A stretch of 64,000 bases of DNA, from contig JASWHV010000003.1 in assembly GCA_030760725.1 (NCBI GenBank), positions 110,020,153-110,084,152 of the forward strand. The letters are read 5' to 3'. Positions within the stretch are counted from its first letter, which is position 1, and each line of letters opens with the position of its first letter. Source of the DNA: Neostapfia colusana. Its lineage: Eukaryota > Streptophyta > Magnoliopsida > Poales > Poaceae. The notes beneath the pieces were generated by a model. It saw only the letters and a list, made by a program, of their open reading frames with translations, had not been told where the DNA came from and did not search any database. The position numbers were made by a program, and so were the translations under genes. Below, piece after piece: positions 11,710-25,000 of the stretch.

Positions 11710-14700
11710 TGTGACGGCCCCATGGGACCTCGTCGGGTGGTGCCGTGTTATGCGGCACCCAACAGCACAGGGGTTGCAGAAACACATCATATTACATAAA
11801 TAGTTTAGCGGAAGCGTACAAGAATGTTTTACAAATAGTTATATCAGAGTAAACTACAGTGGAAGACTATCACTCTCACGACTTATATCTAAACTAGCAA
11901 CAAAGAAACGGTCCAGCCCGCGGACGTTCCTTACTAGCAACACGAAGACAATCTGCAGCGGCGAGGATGCTCTTTGAGTAAGCACTCGGAGGTTCCCGAG
12001 TCTCATCGGCACCCCTTCTCATAAGCATTGAGTCAATTACCTGCAAAACAACTCGGATAGCATCCGTGAGCATAACGCTAGGCAAGGCTTAACCGTCACC
12101 CTAAACATGAAACTCTAAGTGAGGTTATGAACCTAACATAGGATGGCATAAGCATAATTAAACTCGCCTAAAAGTGCATCCTTACTTTCAGGTATTAATT
12201 GCAGTATTTTAAGTAACCCTGAGCATGCCACATCGGGAGTCCACAATCAGACAAGAAACGCTTTCCCCCGATGTAAATTGCTCATGGCATAAAAGAATCG
12301 AGTTTGCACTAGCCTATTCATCAAGCTTCAAAATAAGGTAGAATAATAGTTCACATCAAGATGATTAGTTCCTTTCTCATGCATGTTCTTACTACGTCAC
12401 GACTGTAAGAACAAGTATGCTCGGTCCATTCCGCGAGCGACGGTGATTCGAATCAATAACACCCGGACTACACGACACGTACGCCCGTACTCGACGTTGC
12501 CTACAACAACCATCACTGACGTCGTACGTGGCAGCCTTTCCCCCATTTCACCCCCGCTGAATCGATCAAGTCTCCCCGTACAGTAGCTACTCTCATGGTG
12601 CACCTTCCGATGTGAGATGTCATGAGAATATTCCCCACATACTGCACACCGGCCGTCCGCCTGAGGCGACCCGAAAAGTCCCAACAACAGCTTCCCGAGG
12701 TACATCGGTTTACTGGGTCCCATATAGCCAGCATGAGTCCGGTACACAACTCAAACTTGTTCAACAGGGCCGCATACGGATCGGTCCTTGACTGACACGG
12801 ACAGGTCTACAGCACCCAGGCCCCTATGTCCTGCTGCTCCTACAACCTTCCGGTCTCAAATTTAACTTGCTAATTCAATTACGAACCAATCCCGTATGCC
12901 CCTGTTGTTCCTAAATCTGCGAGTAGCATCAAACCACTCGACTTCTACCGAACCGTACTTAAGCATGGCAGTTCTACATGGTGAAAGACACCTACCCAAT
13001 ACTCCATGGGTCATTTGGCTATGCAAGAGGAGTATCAAATACTAGACCTAATGCACAGTTCGAATCTTAACCAAAGGTGAATACAAAATAAAAACTTAAC
13101 AGCTGTTAAATGCAAACCGGAGCTTGCCTGTTTTGCAGGTAGTCGTATATAACTGTTAGTGTCCTTGCAGATCCACCCTTGACTCTCTGGAGCTTGATCC
13201 ACTTCGATGAATCACTCCTTTGAGTCCCCTTCGTTGTGGTTCCTATTGAAAAGCATATGCACATGTTTTATAGAATGAAATGAAAAGGAGTTATGGAATT
13301 AATCTCTTAGGAACAGAGGTTGTGTGGAAAAGCCAAGCATGGCTGGGTTTGCCTCTGTTGTGCAAAGAACAGAAATAAACTAATTTGTCCTAAAGGCTTT
13401 AGCTATACACTAATCATTTTCCTAATGAACATAATAGATAAGCTGAAAGGATTTGAGTGCAACTGAAGAACAAGAACTCCAATGGCCTCAAACTTTTACA
13501 GCAGGCTCTATACTACCTAAGGATTTAGCTTGCCAAATTGCAGCTAATGTGGAGTCATATTGCGTCCCCCATAATTCTCACAACATCTCTTATGTATTTT
13601 TCCCTTATACATACGTATGGAGAATAAGAACAGGGATTTCAAGAACTCATCTTGGGCTGATAATTTACATGTGAGTTCTTGATCACATGAAAGTAACCTG
13701 GTCCAAAATTCAGCCCTATTACTTGAGTAGTTCTCCCAGAACAATTCTTTAAGCATTTGTACTTAAAAGAATTAATTATGAGGTAATGTACATTTTCATG
13801 CTCAATCAAGTGAACTAAAATTTCAAGTATGTCCCAGAGAGCTTGCCTAAATTTTTCTATGATTTTTGGAGCTATGGATTGCTCAGAACAGATTTTTGAA
13901 ACACAGTAGTTTGCATTTAGCAAATTCCTACTCAAATGACCTTCAAATGAGCTGACACTTTGCTAGTAGGTCAATACTATGCTAAAGAATATTCTGGCAA
14001 AATTTGGGTATTTTTAGATAACCCAAACTCCCTCAATAATTCTTTTTCAGAAAACCTTCCAAGCATTTTCCAGAATATAATATTAACTTTCATACAAATC
14101 TAAGTTCATATTTGGATAGAGCTTAGAAAGATGAATCCAACCCAATTGGAATCACTCAAATTGGAGTTTTCTATAGGGAGATATGAATTTCTAAAGATTG
14201 AGCTAAGTCTGGAATTATTTTCCTTTTGAAAATTCGGCTGGACCCACTGTTTTGAATTCCAGCCAATAGAAGCGAAGCCACACCGGGCCACAGCACCTCT
14301 GCACGCCAACACACGGGATCCCGGCCACACCTGATCCCGGGTTTAAATTTTGAGCTGCTGACAGGTGGGGCCCACGCGTCGCCTTCTTCCTCCGGCTTCT
14401 TCCCCGCGCCCGCGCTGCCCCTCGCCGGCCCGACGCCGGAGCTCGCCTGCTCGCCGTTTCCGGCCACCGCCTGAGCTGAAACTCGACGCAAGGGAGTTTG
14501 TGACACTGAGGAACACGACTGTGGGGCTTGCTAGGGCTGCCGACGACCGGAACATGGCCGGCGACGTGTGACTGCCTCTGTGGTAGTTCGGCAGCGTCGC
14601 CAAGGGTTTCCGGCCCGCCAAAACCTGCGCCGACGCGCCCTACAGCACCAGCGCCGCTCTAGGAAGATCGGCACGACCTCACAATGTCTTGGGAGTGGCT

Positions 14701-15989
14701 GTAAATAGGTGGTCGCCTTGCGACCGAATGGGTCCGCCATGAACACCTCTAGTCGAGCTCGAATTCCGTCGTGCTGAGGCGTTTTCATGTGCTGGATCCT
14801 AAAGGAGAAATGACCGCTGGCTAATCCAGCATCTATGTGCTGAATTTGATGACTTAAGAAGGATCAGAGGCCAAGAATTTTAAAGAATCATACCGGAAGC
14901 TCGGACTGAGGTTGCCGGAGCAAAACCTTGAAATTCGCCGGCGATGCTTCATGGTATGGCCTAAGCTTGGGCTGAGAGCAGCACCGCACCCGTGCGCGTC
15001 CGTAGGCGTGATCGCTTGGCCGTGAAATCCGCTGTGGAGGGCTGTCCACGAGCACCCGATCACGCTTTTGAGCTAGGTCGCCGCGGCGGCGGTTGTTCTC
15101 GGGCACTGGAGGACGCAGCTCGCTGGCTTGCGGGTCAGGGAGGTGGAGGCCGAGCTCGCGGCGATGTTTAGCAGCTCAGGGGAGGAAGAGGCGCTCCGTT
15201 TCCGGGATTTCTCGAGCAGACCGAAGCAGCGGCGGTGAGGTGCTCGGCTCTCGGTTTGTTTGCAAGGAGAAGAAAGCAATTGTGCTTTGCTTCGGCCGGG
15301 GGGGGGGCACGTGATCACGTTGGGGGCGCGGCCAGGACCGACCCCAGAGCGCCAGTGCGTGGAGACCGGCAGCAGGAGCTGTCGCCGGCAAGCTGCTCGG
15401 TGGCGCTCGTGAGCTGCTCGGGAAAAGTTCCCACCGAAAGCAAAACTTAGTGAGTAAGTCTCCTCCTTTAGCTCTATGACCTGTGGGTCCCACCCCACAT
15501 TTCTTCTCCAAATATCTTCTCAAGCTGATCTTTTCAATCCCCAGAATGCTAAGTTTTAAAAAGGTAGGCTAGAATTTGAATTCTTCAAATTCAGTTTGAA
15601 TTTGCAAGACTAAATCTTAATTTGGTTTAGAATTTGCAATTTCTTCTCTTTAGCTCTCTTTTGAGCCCACCCTACAAATGGAAAGTTGGTGAGCAAACTT
15701 TTCCCTATAATTCCAACTATAGGGCTGCATGTTTATTCAAAGTTTATGGGTCACCATATGTGTGAACTTTGGATTTCAAATCTGATTTTTAAACTTACAT
15801 GCAAAAAGGTATTTAACTCCTTATTGGTTCAACACTTTTAAATAAAAAGGTGAGCCTCATGTTGGATGTTCATCCATGTATTACCTTGCATGAAGAAAAG
15901 TTTTAGCAAGTCCCATTTTTTCATGTCTTTGCCACACATATGAATGGAAACCTTAGTTTTTATTCATACACATTTTTGGGACTTTTACA
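11710..15989 (-). repeat. 3' LTR of element B
   Basis: In element orientation it runs from TGTAAAAGTCCC (15989) to CCGTCACA (11710). It pairs with 22074-26390. A GC-rich block lies at about 14360-15450; frames there on both strands are shadows of base composition. Putative splice signals in minus orientation: donor CTTCCG|GTATGA (14893), donor ACAG|GCAAGC (13127), acceptor TTTTGCAG (12041). It lacks 41 bp present in the other LTR (24265-24305). Confidence 0.95.
12230..12274 (-). other. Conserved LTR hairpin, element B 3' LTR
   Basis: ACATCGGG/CCCGATGT stem (plus-strand 12230-12237 and 12267-12274) around an interior carrying, on the minus strand, GCGTTTCTTGTCTGATTG. In element orientation it ends 189 nt before the acceptor at 12041, the spacing seen in C and D. 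Confidence 0.7.
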
Positions 15990-16004
15990 TTCCTCCCCCG
16001 TTAA
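15990..16004 (-). other. Polypurine tract, element B
   Basis: Minus strand reads AACGGGGGAGGAA immediately before the LTR start TGTAAAAG. It is the plus-strand DNA primer in reverse transcription. Confidence 0.85.
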
Positions 16005-16053
16005 AAGAATCTCGTCCTGAGATTACAAAAGAGGAACGAGACGGGAGAGGTAA

Positions 16054-18818
16054 TTACAAACTGTACAAAGCTAAAAATTCCGGATAGTTGGTGCGGAGGT
16101 AATCTTCACTTTCCCACGTCGCCTCTTCCGCGGTGTGATTACTCCACAGCACCTTGAAGAATCTGATAGTCCGGTTCTGGGTTACCCGGGTCTTTTCATC
16201 CAAAATATGAACCGGTCGCTCGGTGTAGTCAGGTCCGGTTTCAATTCGTCGATGTCCTCAGTGCGAACAGCAGCGGTGAATTTGAGGCACTTCCGCAGCT
16301 GTGAAACATGAAATGCATCATGAACACCCGCTAGACTTGCCGGTAATTCCAGCCGGTAGGCTACGGGTCCGCACTTCTCCGTGATAGCAAAAGGACCAAT
16401 AAAACGGGGAGCGAGTTTCCCCTTTACACCGAACCGGTGAATTCCCTTCATCAGAGATACCCGAAGGTACACATGCTCTCTGACGTCAAAATGCAAAGGC
16501 CTACGCCGTTGATCAGCGTAGCTCTTCTGTCGGGATTGTGCAGCCTTTAAGTTCTCTTGTATCAACCGAACTCGGTCTTCGGCTTCGTTGACAAGATCAA
16601 TCCCAAACAGAAATCTTTCGCCGGACTCACACCAATTCAGTGGTGTGCGACATTTCCGGCTAAAGAGAGTTTCATACGGTGCCATTTTAATACTCGCTTG
16701 ATACCCGTTGTTGTATGAAAACTCCGCCAGCGGTAGGTGATTGTCCCAATTCCTACCGTGGTGGATGGCACACGCTCTCAACATGTCCTCAAGTACTTGG
16801 TTCACCCTCTCAGTTTGTCCATCGGTTTGAGGGTGATATGCGGAGCTTCTAATTAGCTTGGTGCCCAATGAGGCATGCAGTTGCTCCCCAAATCGAGCAA
16901 CAAACAGCGCACCTTGATCTGAAATGATGGTCTTCGGGACACCATGTGAGCATATAATCCTGGAGATGAATAACTCCGCATATTGCTTTGCTCGATAATG
17001 AGTGTTCACCGGTATGAAATGAGCCGATTTTGTCAACCGGTCGACGATCACCCATATCGAGTTATGCTTCCTGGATGTGAGAGGTAATCCGACGATGAAG
17101 TCCATACTCACATCCTCCCATTTCCACGTCGGTATCTTCAAAGGTTGTAGCGGTCCGGCTTTCCGCATATGATCAGCCTTGACCCATCTACACGTATCAA
17201 CCTCAGATACGTATTTAGCGATCTCCCTCTTCATCCTTGTCCACCAAAATTTCTTTTTCAAATCTTGGTTCATCTTGTTACTTCCGGGATGAATGGAAAA
17301 CTTAGACAGGTGGGTTTCATCCAAGATCTTCTTCCGGAGTTTCATATTGCGCGGTACCACTATACGGTCGTTAAACCATATTGTACCATTCTCATCCTTC
17401 CAGAAGCATTTCACCTCTCCGTTGTCCAGTCTTCTCCATATGTGAGACATACCTCTGTCTCTTCTTTGAGCCTCAACAATCTCTTCACGGATTGTTGGAA
17501 TGAGCACAAGATTATAAAGCGTGCCATACGGAATGACACGGAGGCTTGGTTCTTCGTCTTCTAACTTAGCAGCCGCTAAGTTGTGAACGTGGGCCTTCCG
17601 ACTCAGCGCGTCGGCAACCACGTTTGCTTTTCCTGGATGATAGTGGATCTCAATTTCATAATCTTTGATGAGCTCCGACCATCTCCGTTGTCTCATATTC
17701 AGCTCCTTCTGCGTGAAGATATACTTCAGGCTTTTATGGTCGGTGTAGAGGTAAACAAGATTACCAAGCAGGTAATGCCTCCACATCTTCAACGCCAACA
17801 TCACAGCAGAAAGCTCAAGATCGTGAGTTGGATAATGCTGCTCGTGGTTTCGCAGTTGACGAGACCCATAGGCGACTACACGCCCTCCTTGCATCAGAAC
17901 ACAGCCGAGACCGATGCCGGATGCATCACAGTATACATCAAATGGCTTCGTCGTGTCTGGCTGAGCAAGAACTGGAGCTGTGGTGAGATGTTTCACCAAA
18001 GTTTTGAATGCGGCTTCACATGTTGCATTCCGTATGTATTTAGCGCCCTTCTTCAGCAGCTCTGTCATTGGTTTAGCAATCTTTGAGAAGCTCGGAATAA
18101 ACCTCCGATAATAGCCCACTAAACCTAGGAAACTTCGGACCTCGTGGACTGATTTGGGAGATTCCCACTTCAGCACTTGTTCAATCTTGCTGGGGTCCAC
18201 GGCGATACCTTCTGCTGAAATAATATGGCCTAGGAAAGGCACTTGATCAATCCAAAATTCGCACTTGCTGAACTTGGCATATAATTGGTGCTCCCGCAAC
18301 CGTTGTAGCACGATACGCAGATGTTCAGCGTGCTCGTTTTCAGATTTGGAGTAAACCAATATGTCATCGATGAATACCACGACGAACTTGTCTAACTCCG
18401 GCATGAATACAGAATTCATCAAGTACATGAAGTGTGCCGGAGCGTTGGTTAACCCAAATGACATGACGAGGTACTCGTAGAGTCCGTATCTCGTCGAGAA
18501 AGCTGTCTTCGGTATGTCCTCCGGTCGGATCTTGATTTGATGATACCCCGACCGAAGAACCATCTTTGAAAATACCTTTGCACCCACCAGTTGATCGAAC
18601 AGGATGTCAATGCGGGGCAAAGGATACTTGTTCTTTATTGTGACTGCATTGAGAGGACGGTAGTCAACACATAGCCGTAGTGTTTCGTCCTTCTTCTTAA
18701 CGAACAGCGCTGAGCAACCCCAAGGTGAAGAATTTGGCCGTATGAAACCCTTGCTCATGAGTTCATTCAGTTGCTCTTTCAACTCCGCTAGCTCGTTAGG
18801 TGCCATCTTGTAAGGCCT
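16054..18818 (-). CDS. pol: Element B pol: RT, RNase H, integrase, chromodomain (damaged)
   Basis: Downstream part of the gag-pol polyprotein; 16182-18806 is open for 874 residues. RT carries LRSGYHQIKIR and the catalytic FIDDILVYSK. RNase H carries YCDASGIGLG and YTDHKSLKYIF. Integrase shows its zinc region (HLSKFSIHPG, then VDTC, where the first Cys is Val), DDE core markers DFIVGLP, ISDQGALF and the Glu in QTERVNQVLEDM, and a GPF module. A one-base deletion near 16240 shifts the chromodomain out of frame (open end FIFWMKRPG); the original frame continues to a stop at 16054-16056. Upstream it is cut from gag-protease by one TGA at 18819-18821. With the lost zinc Cys these make autonomous activity unlikely. 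Confidence 0.93.
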
Positions 18819-20522
18819 TCATGAAATAGGCGTCGTTCCCGGCGCCAGTTCAATTTTGAACTCGACGTCCCGTTCGGGCGGCATGCCCGGTAAGTCATCG
18901 GGAAATACGTCGGGATAATCACGTACCACCGGAATATCTTCAAGCTTCAGCGCTTCCATGTGGTAGGCCTCTACCATATCTGGATCTTCGCTGTCTAAAA
19001 ACAGCGTGTGCTGTCCGTGAATCGGCGAGTCAATCTGGACAGTCTGGTTACCGATATTGAGAACGGCACCATGACGATTTATCCAAGACATCCCCAATAT
19101 GATGTCTATCTTCTGCCTATCCAACATAATCAGCGATGTTGGGTATATTTTTCCTCCCAAACACAAAGCTGCTCGGGACACAATCTGATTGGCAGAGATA
19201 GTTCCTCCCGGTGATCGTATGAGAAAACTCGTTGTGGGAGTATTGGTGGATAATTGGTGCTGATCCACGCATGATTTGCTGATGAAATTGTGGGTTGCAC
19301 CGGAATCAAAAATAATGAGCACGGGCACGTCTTTAAGAGTAAACATGCCCGCTAACACCGGTGCTCCCTCCGGGACATCCTCAATAGCAAGATGTTGCAC
19401 ACTCCCGGATTGCAATGCTGTTATGTTGACTGGAGCAGGAGGCGGCATACCACCTGATGGTGATGGCTGTCTGTTGTTCACCAACTTCTCCCGGCATTCC
19501 TGCCTAAAATGCCCAAAACGGTGGCAATAAGAACACGGAGGTTTCCCCGGTTCTTCGTCGACTTGTGGTTGAGGAGTTGATGTACTCGGCTGCAGCAATG
19601 ATGTCACAGGTGTCATTCGTTGCTGCAACAAAGGTGTTGCTTCAAGACAAGATTCTTGAGCAGGAAATCTGTACGGAGTTGATCTCACTGGTGATTGCCA
19701 TATTTCATCGGATGGTGTGTGATACACCACACGGTATTTGCGAGGAACAACTGGTGTGTCTTCTTGCACATCATCCCGGTCCCTCTTCTCTGCTTGACAC
19801 TCAAGTGTCGCTTGTTCTTGCAGCAGAGCAGCACTGATCAACTCGGTGTAACTGCCTTGATTGAACAAAGCTATCTTCTCTTTTAGTATGGCACCCAAGC
19901 CATAGAAAAAGTAGTCACACATTGCAGCTTCGCTCATCGCATAAGTAGGAGCATATTGTGCCAGAAGATTGAATCGTCTGACATAATCGAGGACACTCAT
20001 GTCCCCCTGCTTTAGGTTCCTGAATTCTTGCTGTTGGGCCTTAATAAAACCCATAGGAATGTGACGAGCACGGAATGCTTCACGAAATTCCGTCCATTCC
20101 ACTTGATGGCCTTTCAGAACAGTGGCAAGATAAGCGAACCACCAATTTCCGGCGGCTCCATGGAGCTTTTGAGCTGCAAATAATGTCTTCTGATATTCGT
20201 CGCACTCAAACAGCCCAAACTTGGACTCCATAACTCGAAGCCACTGATCAGCTTCCACTGGTTCATTGGCTTCCGTGAAAATTGACGGTTGTGTCGCCAA
20301 GAAGTCCAAATAGGCGTTCCGAGGTGGGACGTTCTGTTGTGCACGTTGGAGTAAACCTTGTTGTACCAAGGCTTGGAGTAGTCTGGTGTTCTCTTGACTT
20401 GACTCGACCATCTGAGCCATGACATCCGCCCATACCGTTGATGGCGGTGCCCGTGGTGGAGTCGAGTCATCACCGTCTTGGCGAGAACTTTCAGCCCTAC
20501 TCGGAGAATGAGTACGCACCAT
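18819..20522 (-). CDS. gag: Element B gag and protease
   Basis: 567 codons before a TGA. I take the start at 20522 (MVRTHSPSRAESS) rather than the longer frame to 20642, because the MVRT start recurs in C and the ATG follows TTTTGCAG|T in each element. The gag capsid domain (about residues 85-260) has W-W-F-A-Y, F-R-E-A-F and a YDYVRRF-like motif. A CCHC knuckle (CSYCHRFGHFRQEC) is intact. The protease active site is IIFDSGATHNF. The frame ends in the RT leader at APGTTPIS where TGA replaces an Arg codon (AGA or CGA in relatives); RT continues in the same frame beyond it. Confidence 0.93.
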   Translation of the reverse strand: MVRTHSPSRAESSRQDGDDSTPPRAPPSTVWADVMAQMVESSQENTRLLQALVQQGLLQRAQQNVPPRNAYLDFLATQPSIFTEANEPVEADQWLRVMESKFGLFECDEYQKTLFAAQKLHGAAGNWWFAYLATVLKGHQVEWTEFREAFRARHIPMGFIKAQQQEFRNLKQGDMSVLDYVRRFNLLAQYAPTYAMSEAAMCDYFFYGLGAILKEKIALFNQGSYTELISAALLQEQATLECQAEKRDRDDVQEDTPVVPRKYRVVYHTPSDEIWQSPVRSTPYRFPAQESCLEATPLLQQRMTPVTSLLQPSTSTPQPQVDEEPGKPPCSYCHRFGHFRQECREKLVNNRQPSPSGGMPPPAPVNITALQSGSVQHLAIEDVPEGAPVLAGMFTLKDVPVLIIFDSGATHNFISKSCVDQHQLSTNTPTTSFLIRSPGGTISANQIVSRAALCLGGKIYPTSLIMLDRQKIDIILGMSWINRHGAVLNIGNQTVQIDSPIHGQHTLFLDSEDPDMVEAYHMEALKLEDIPVVRDYPDVFPDDLPGMPPERDVEFKIELAPGTTPIS

Positions 20523-22058
20523 ACTGCAAAAGCATAATTTTTTAGGGGAGTCAAAACATGATCTCAGCAGTATGTGAAAGTATGTAAAACATGAACATGC
20601 TAAAACTTTATGAAAGCATAACAAAATTTCATGTTTACACATCTTTCTAAAGGTAACATATTCAGTCCCTCATCCTGTACAGAACAGACCTTTCTGTACT
20701 TAACCCAGATTTTGATCCGGATAGAAGCATTTTCAGAACTCCGGTAGAATACCGAAGTTAAATTTAACTTCAGTATCTTTCCAACGAGTACTCGCATGCC
20801 TCTGGATCATCTCTGGAACAAAAGTTAGGATTGTTCAGAGTTGACAGAATTTTCTTGCTAAATTTTGCCAGCACCTCCTTTGTATGTGGCTGTTTTCAGC
20901 ACAGTTTTACATACAAATGGGGTACAATTCTGAACAAACTATGAACTACAAAATTGTTGCAAATTTCCTAACCTTTCCAACGGTGTATCATATGACCCTT
21001 AGAAATTTTTCTACAGACTGTGACGGCTAATTTACAGCAACATCCAGAGAAGTTTGCAGCTGCTCTGTTTTCCGAACAGTTTGCATTCATCTGGACATTC
21101 GACCAAGTTGGTTTCGGATTTGGCTCTGGAGTTCTACAGAAAAGTTGTAGAGCACTTAGTAACCTTTCCAGAACGGTATCAAACACATCCATTGGTTCAA
21201 GTTAATCAGATTTACTCTCTGTTAAAGACCAAAAAAATGTCTGTCTGAACAGAGCACTCTGTCTTTGAGATCAAAAGAAGCCTAACAAGTCTCTTCTTTG
21301 AAACATAGTTCAAATGAAGAGCTCAGTAACTAATATGTGCTTTATCACATCCATTTTTAGTTTGGAAGTTAGTCATGAATGATTTCTTCATAGATAAGAA
21401 TACTATCCAGTATAGTACGGTGACGATGCACCGTAAGACATATGACGGTACTACGTTGCCTCACCAAAGAAAAACCTAACCGGATTACACCGGCATACAC
21501 GTATCATTAGGTGGCACTAAAACAGTCACTCGCAAACGTGTTCTACACGCACTAAGGATTTCATGGTTAGCACCTACATAAGCCACACTCAATCATCAGG
21601 TTTGGCTGCACACCGAACCCGGTATCCATAACAGTTTGTACACCCGGCCGTCATCACTCGCCCCGGTGTTCTCAAGCCAAACACGCCTTGAGCTACGTGT
21701 TAACATTACTGACAAATGAAGGGGTCTCCCAAATTGCACCACGCACGTCAGGGAATGGCGTTGCTCGAATACCCCAAACAACATGAAGAGTCGTAGAGGA
21801 TACTAAAGCGAGTCGGGTTACCTGCCACCTGTGAGGCTCCACCCTTCAGCTTGTGCGCACTGGTGGACAGCGCATACGTGCACCCCCCAAGACATAAACG
21901 TCCCGAGATGCACGATTTTCCGACATAACAAATAAGTTAGCTTGCCACCTTCATAATATGCTAATAATAGTCCTTATGTGGGCCTAGTACCGTTATCTCA
22001 CCGTACCCTAAGTTTTTGACGTAATATGATGCTCAATCCGTGCTCTGTTCCCAACGCA
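20523..22058 (-). other. Untranslated leader of element B
   Basis: About 1.5 kb between primer site and gag with no ORF0 and no credible gene on either strand. Its first half is homologous to the D leader (27244-27540) and partly to C (3230-4030). It ends with a pyrimidine-rich run and TTTTGCAG|T before the gag ATG, an acceptor-like site. Confidence 0.75.
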
Positions 22059-22070
22059 GCTCTGATACCA
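22059..22070 (-). other. Primer binding site, element B
   Basis: Minus strand TGGTATCAGAGC, a perfect complement to the tRNA-iMet 3' end, three bases inside the LTR edge at 22074. Confidence 0.93.
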
Positions 22071-22073
22071 CGC

Positions 22074-25000
22074 TGTGACGGCACCACGGGACGTCGTCGG
22101 GTGGTGCCGTGTTATGCGGCACCCAACAGCACACGGGTTGCAGAAACACATCATATTACATAATAGTTTAGCGGAAGCGTACAAGAATGTTTTACAAATA
22201 GTTATATCAGAGTAAACTACAGCGGAAGACTATCACTATCACGACATATATCTAAACTAGCAACAAAGAAACGGTCCAGCCTGCGGACGTTCCTTACTAG
22301 CAACATGAAGACAATCTGCAGCGGCGAGGATGCTCTTTGAGTAAGCACTCGGAGGTTCCCGAGTCTCATCGGCACCCCTTCTCATAAGCATTGAGTAAAT
22401 TACCTGCAAAACAACTCGGATAGACTCCGTGAGCATAACGCTCAGCAAGGCTTAACTGTCACCCTAAACATGAAACTCTAAGTGAGGTTATGAACCTAAC
22501 ATAGGATGGCATAAGCATAATTAAACTCGCCTAAAAGTGCATCCTTACTTTCAGGTATTAATTGCAGCATTTTAAGTAACCCTGAGCACGCCACATCGGG
22601 AGTCCACAATCAGACAAGAAACGCTTTCCCCCGATGTAAATTGCTCATGGCATAAAAGAATCGAGTTTGCACTAGCCTATTCATCAAGCTTCAATACAAG
22701 GTAGAATAATACTTCACATCAAGATGATTAGTTCCTTTCTCATGCAAGTTCTTACTACGTCACGACTGTGAGAACAAGTATGCTCGGTCCATTCCGCGAG
22801 CGACGGTGATTCGAATCAATAACACCCGGACTACACGACACGTACGCCCGTACTCGACGTTGCCTACAACAACCATCACTGACGTTGTACGTGGCAGCCT
22901 TTCACCCGTTTCACCCCCGCTGAATCGATCAAGTCGCCCCGTACAGTAGCTACTCTCATGGTGCACCTTCCGACGTGAGATGTCATGAGAATATTCCCCA
23001 CATACTGCACACCGGCCGTCCGCCTGAGGCGACCCGAAAAGTCCCAACGACAGCTTCCCGAGGTACATCGGTTTACTGGGTCCCATATAGCCAGCATGAG
23101 TCCGGTACACAACTCAAACTTGTTCAACAGGGCCGCATACGGATCGTTCCTCGACCGACACGGACAGGTCTACAGCACAAAGGCCCCTATGTCCTCCTGC
23201 TCCTACAACCTTCTGGTCTCAACTTTAACTTGCTAATTCAATTATGAACCAATCCCGTATGCCCCTGTTGTTCCTAAATCTGCGAGTAGCATCTCACCAC
23301 TCGACTTCTACCAAACCGTACTTAAGCATGACAGTTCTACACGGTGAAATACACCTACCCAATACTCCATGGGTCATTTGGCTATGCAAGAGGAGTATCA
23401 AACACTAGACCTAATGCACAGTTCGAATCTTAACCAAAGGTGAATACAAAATAAAAACTTAACAGCTGTTAAATGCAAACCGGAGCTTGCCTGTTTTGCA
23501 GGTAGTCGTATATAACTGTTAGTGTCCTTGCAGATCCACCCTTGACTCTCCGGAGCTTGATCCACTTCGATGAATCACTCCTTTGAGTCCCCTTCGTTGT
23601 GGTTCCTATTGAAATGCATATGCACATGTTTTATAGAATGAAATAGAAAGAAGTTATGGAATTAATCTCTTAGGAACAGAGGTTGTGTGGAAAAGCCAAG
23701 CATGGCTTGGTTTGCCTCTGTTTTGCAAAGAACAGAAATAAACTAATTTGTCCTATAGGCTTTAGCTATACACTAATCATTTTTCCTAATGAACATAATA
23801 GATAAGCTGAAAGGATTTGAGTGCAACTGAAGAACAAGAACTCCAATGGCCTCAAACTTTTACAGCAGGCTCTATACTACCTAAGGATTTAGCTTGCCAA
23901 ATTGCAGCTAATGTGGAGTCATATTGTGTCCCCCATAATTCTCACAACATCTCTTATGTATTTTTCCCTTATACATACGTATGGAGAATAAGAACAGGGA
24001 GTTCAAGGACTCATCTTGGGCTGATAATTTACATGTGAGTTCTTGATCACATGAAAGTAACCTGGTCCAAAATTCAGCCCTTTTACTTGAGTAGTTCTCC
24101 CAGAACAATTCTTTAAGCATTTGCAGTTAAAAGAATTAATTCTGAGGTAGTGTGCATTTTCATGCTCAATCAAGTGAACTACAATTTCAAGTATGTCCCA
24201 GAGAGCTTGCCTAAATTTTCCTATGATTTTTGGAGCTATGGATTGCTCAGAACAGATTTTTGAAGTGGGAAACATTTTCTGAAAATGTTTCTGGACTCTT
24301 TTGAACACAGTAGTTTGCATTTAGCAAATTCCTACACAAATGACCTTCAAATGAGCTGAAAATTTTCTAGTAGGTCAATACTATGCTAAAGAATATTCTG
24401 GCAAATTTGGGGATTTTTGGATAACCCAAACTCCCTCAATAATTCTTTATTAGAAAACATTCCAAGAATTTTCCAGAATATAATATTAACTTTCATACAA
24501 ATCTGAGTTCATATTTGGATAGAGCTCAGAGAGATGAATCCAACCCAATTGGAATCACTCAAATTGGAGTTTTCTACAGGGAGATATGAATTTCTAAAGA
24601 TTGAGCTAAGTCTGGAATTATTTTCCTTTTGAAATTCGGCTGGACCCACTGTTTTGAATTCCAGCCAATAGAAGCGAAGCCACACCGGGCCACAGCACCT
24701 CTGGGCGCCAACACACGGGATCCCGGCCACACCTGATCCCGGGTTTAAATTTTGAGCTGCTGACAGGTGGGGCCCACGCGTCGTCTTCTTCCTCCGGCTT
24801 CTTCCCCGCGCCCGTGCTGCCCCTCGCCGGCCCGACGCCGGAGCTCGCCGGCTCGCTGTTTCCGGCCTCCGCCTGAGCTGAAACTCGACGCCAGGGACTT
24901 TGTGACACCGAGGAACACGACTGTGGGGCTTGCTAGGGCTGCCGAAGACCGGAACATGGCCGGCGACGTGTGACTGCCTCTGTGGTAGTTCGGCAGCGTC

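Noticed and set aside
14343..15498. Arg/Pro-rich open frames in the GC-rich block of B LTR as host genes
   Set aside because: Present on both strands, repeated in the other LTR, no family motif; explained by base composition or an untranslated exon.
20523..20642. Longer gag start at 20642 in B
   Set aside because: The added 40 residues are Cys/Phe-rich, unlike other gags, and the MVRT start at 20522 is shared with C and placed after an acceptor-like site.
22059..22070. TGGTATCAGAGC as part of a tRNA gene
   Set aside because: Only the 3' end complement is present, without tRNA folding; position next to the LTR shows a primer site.
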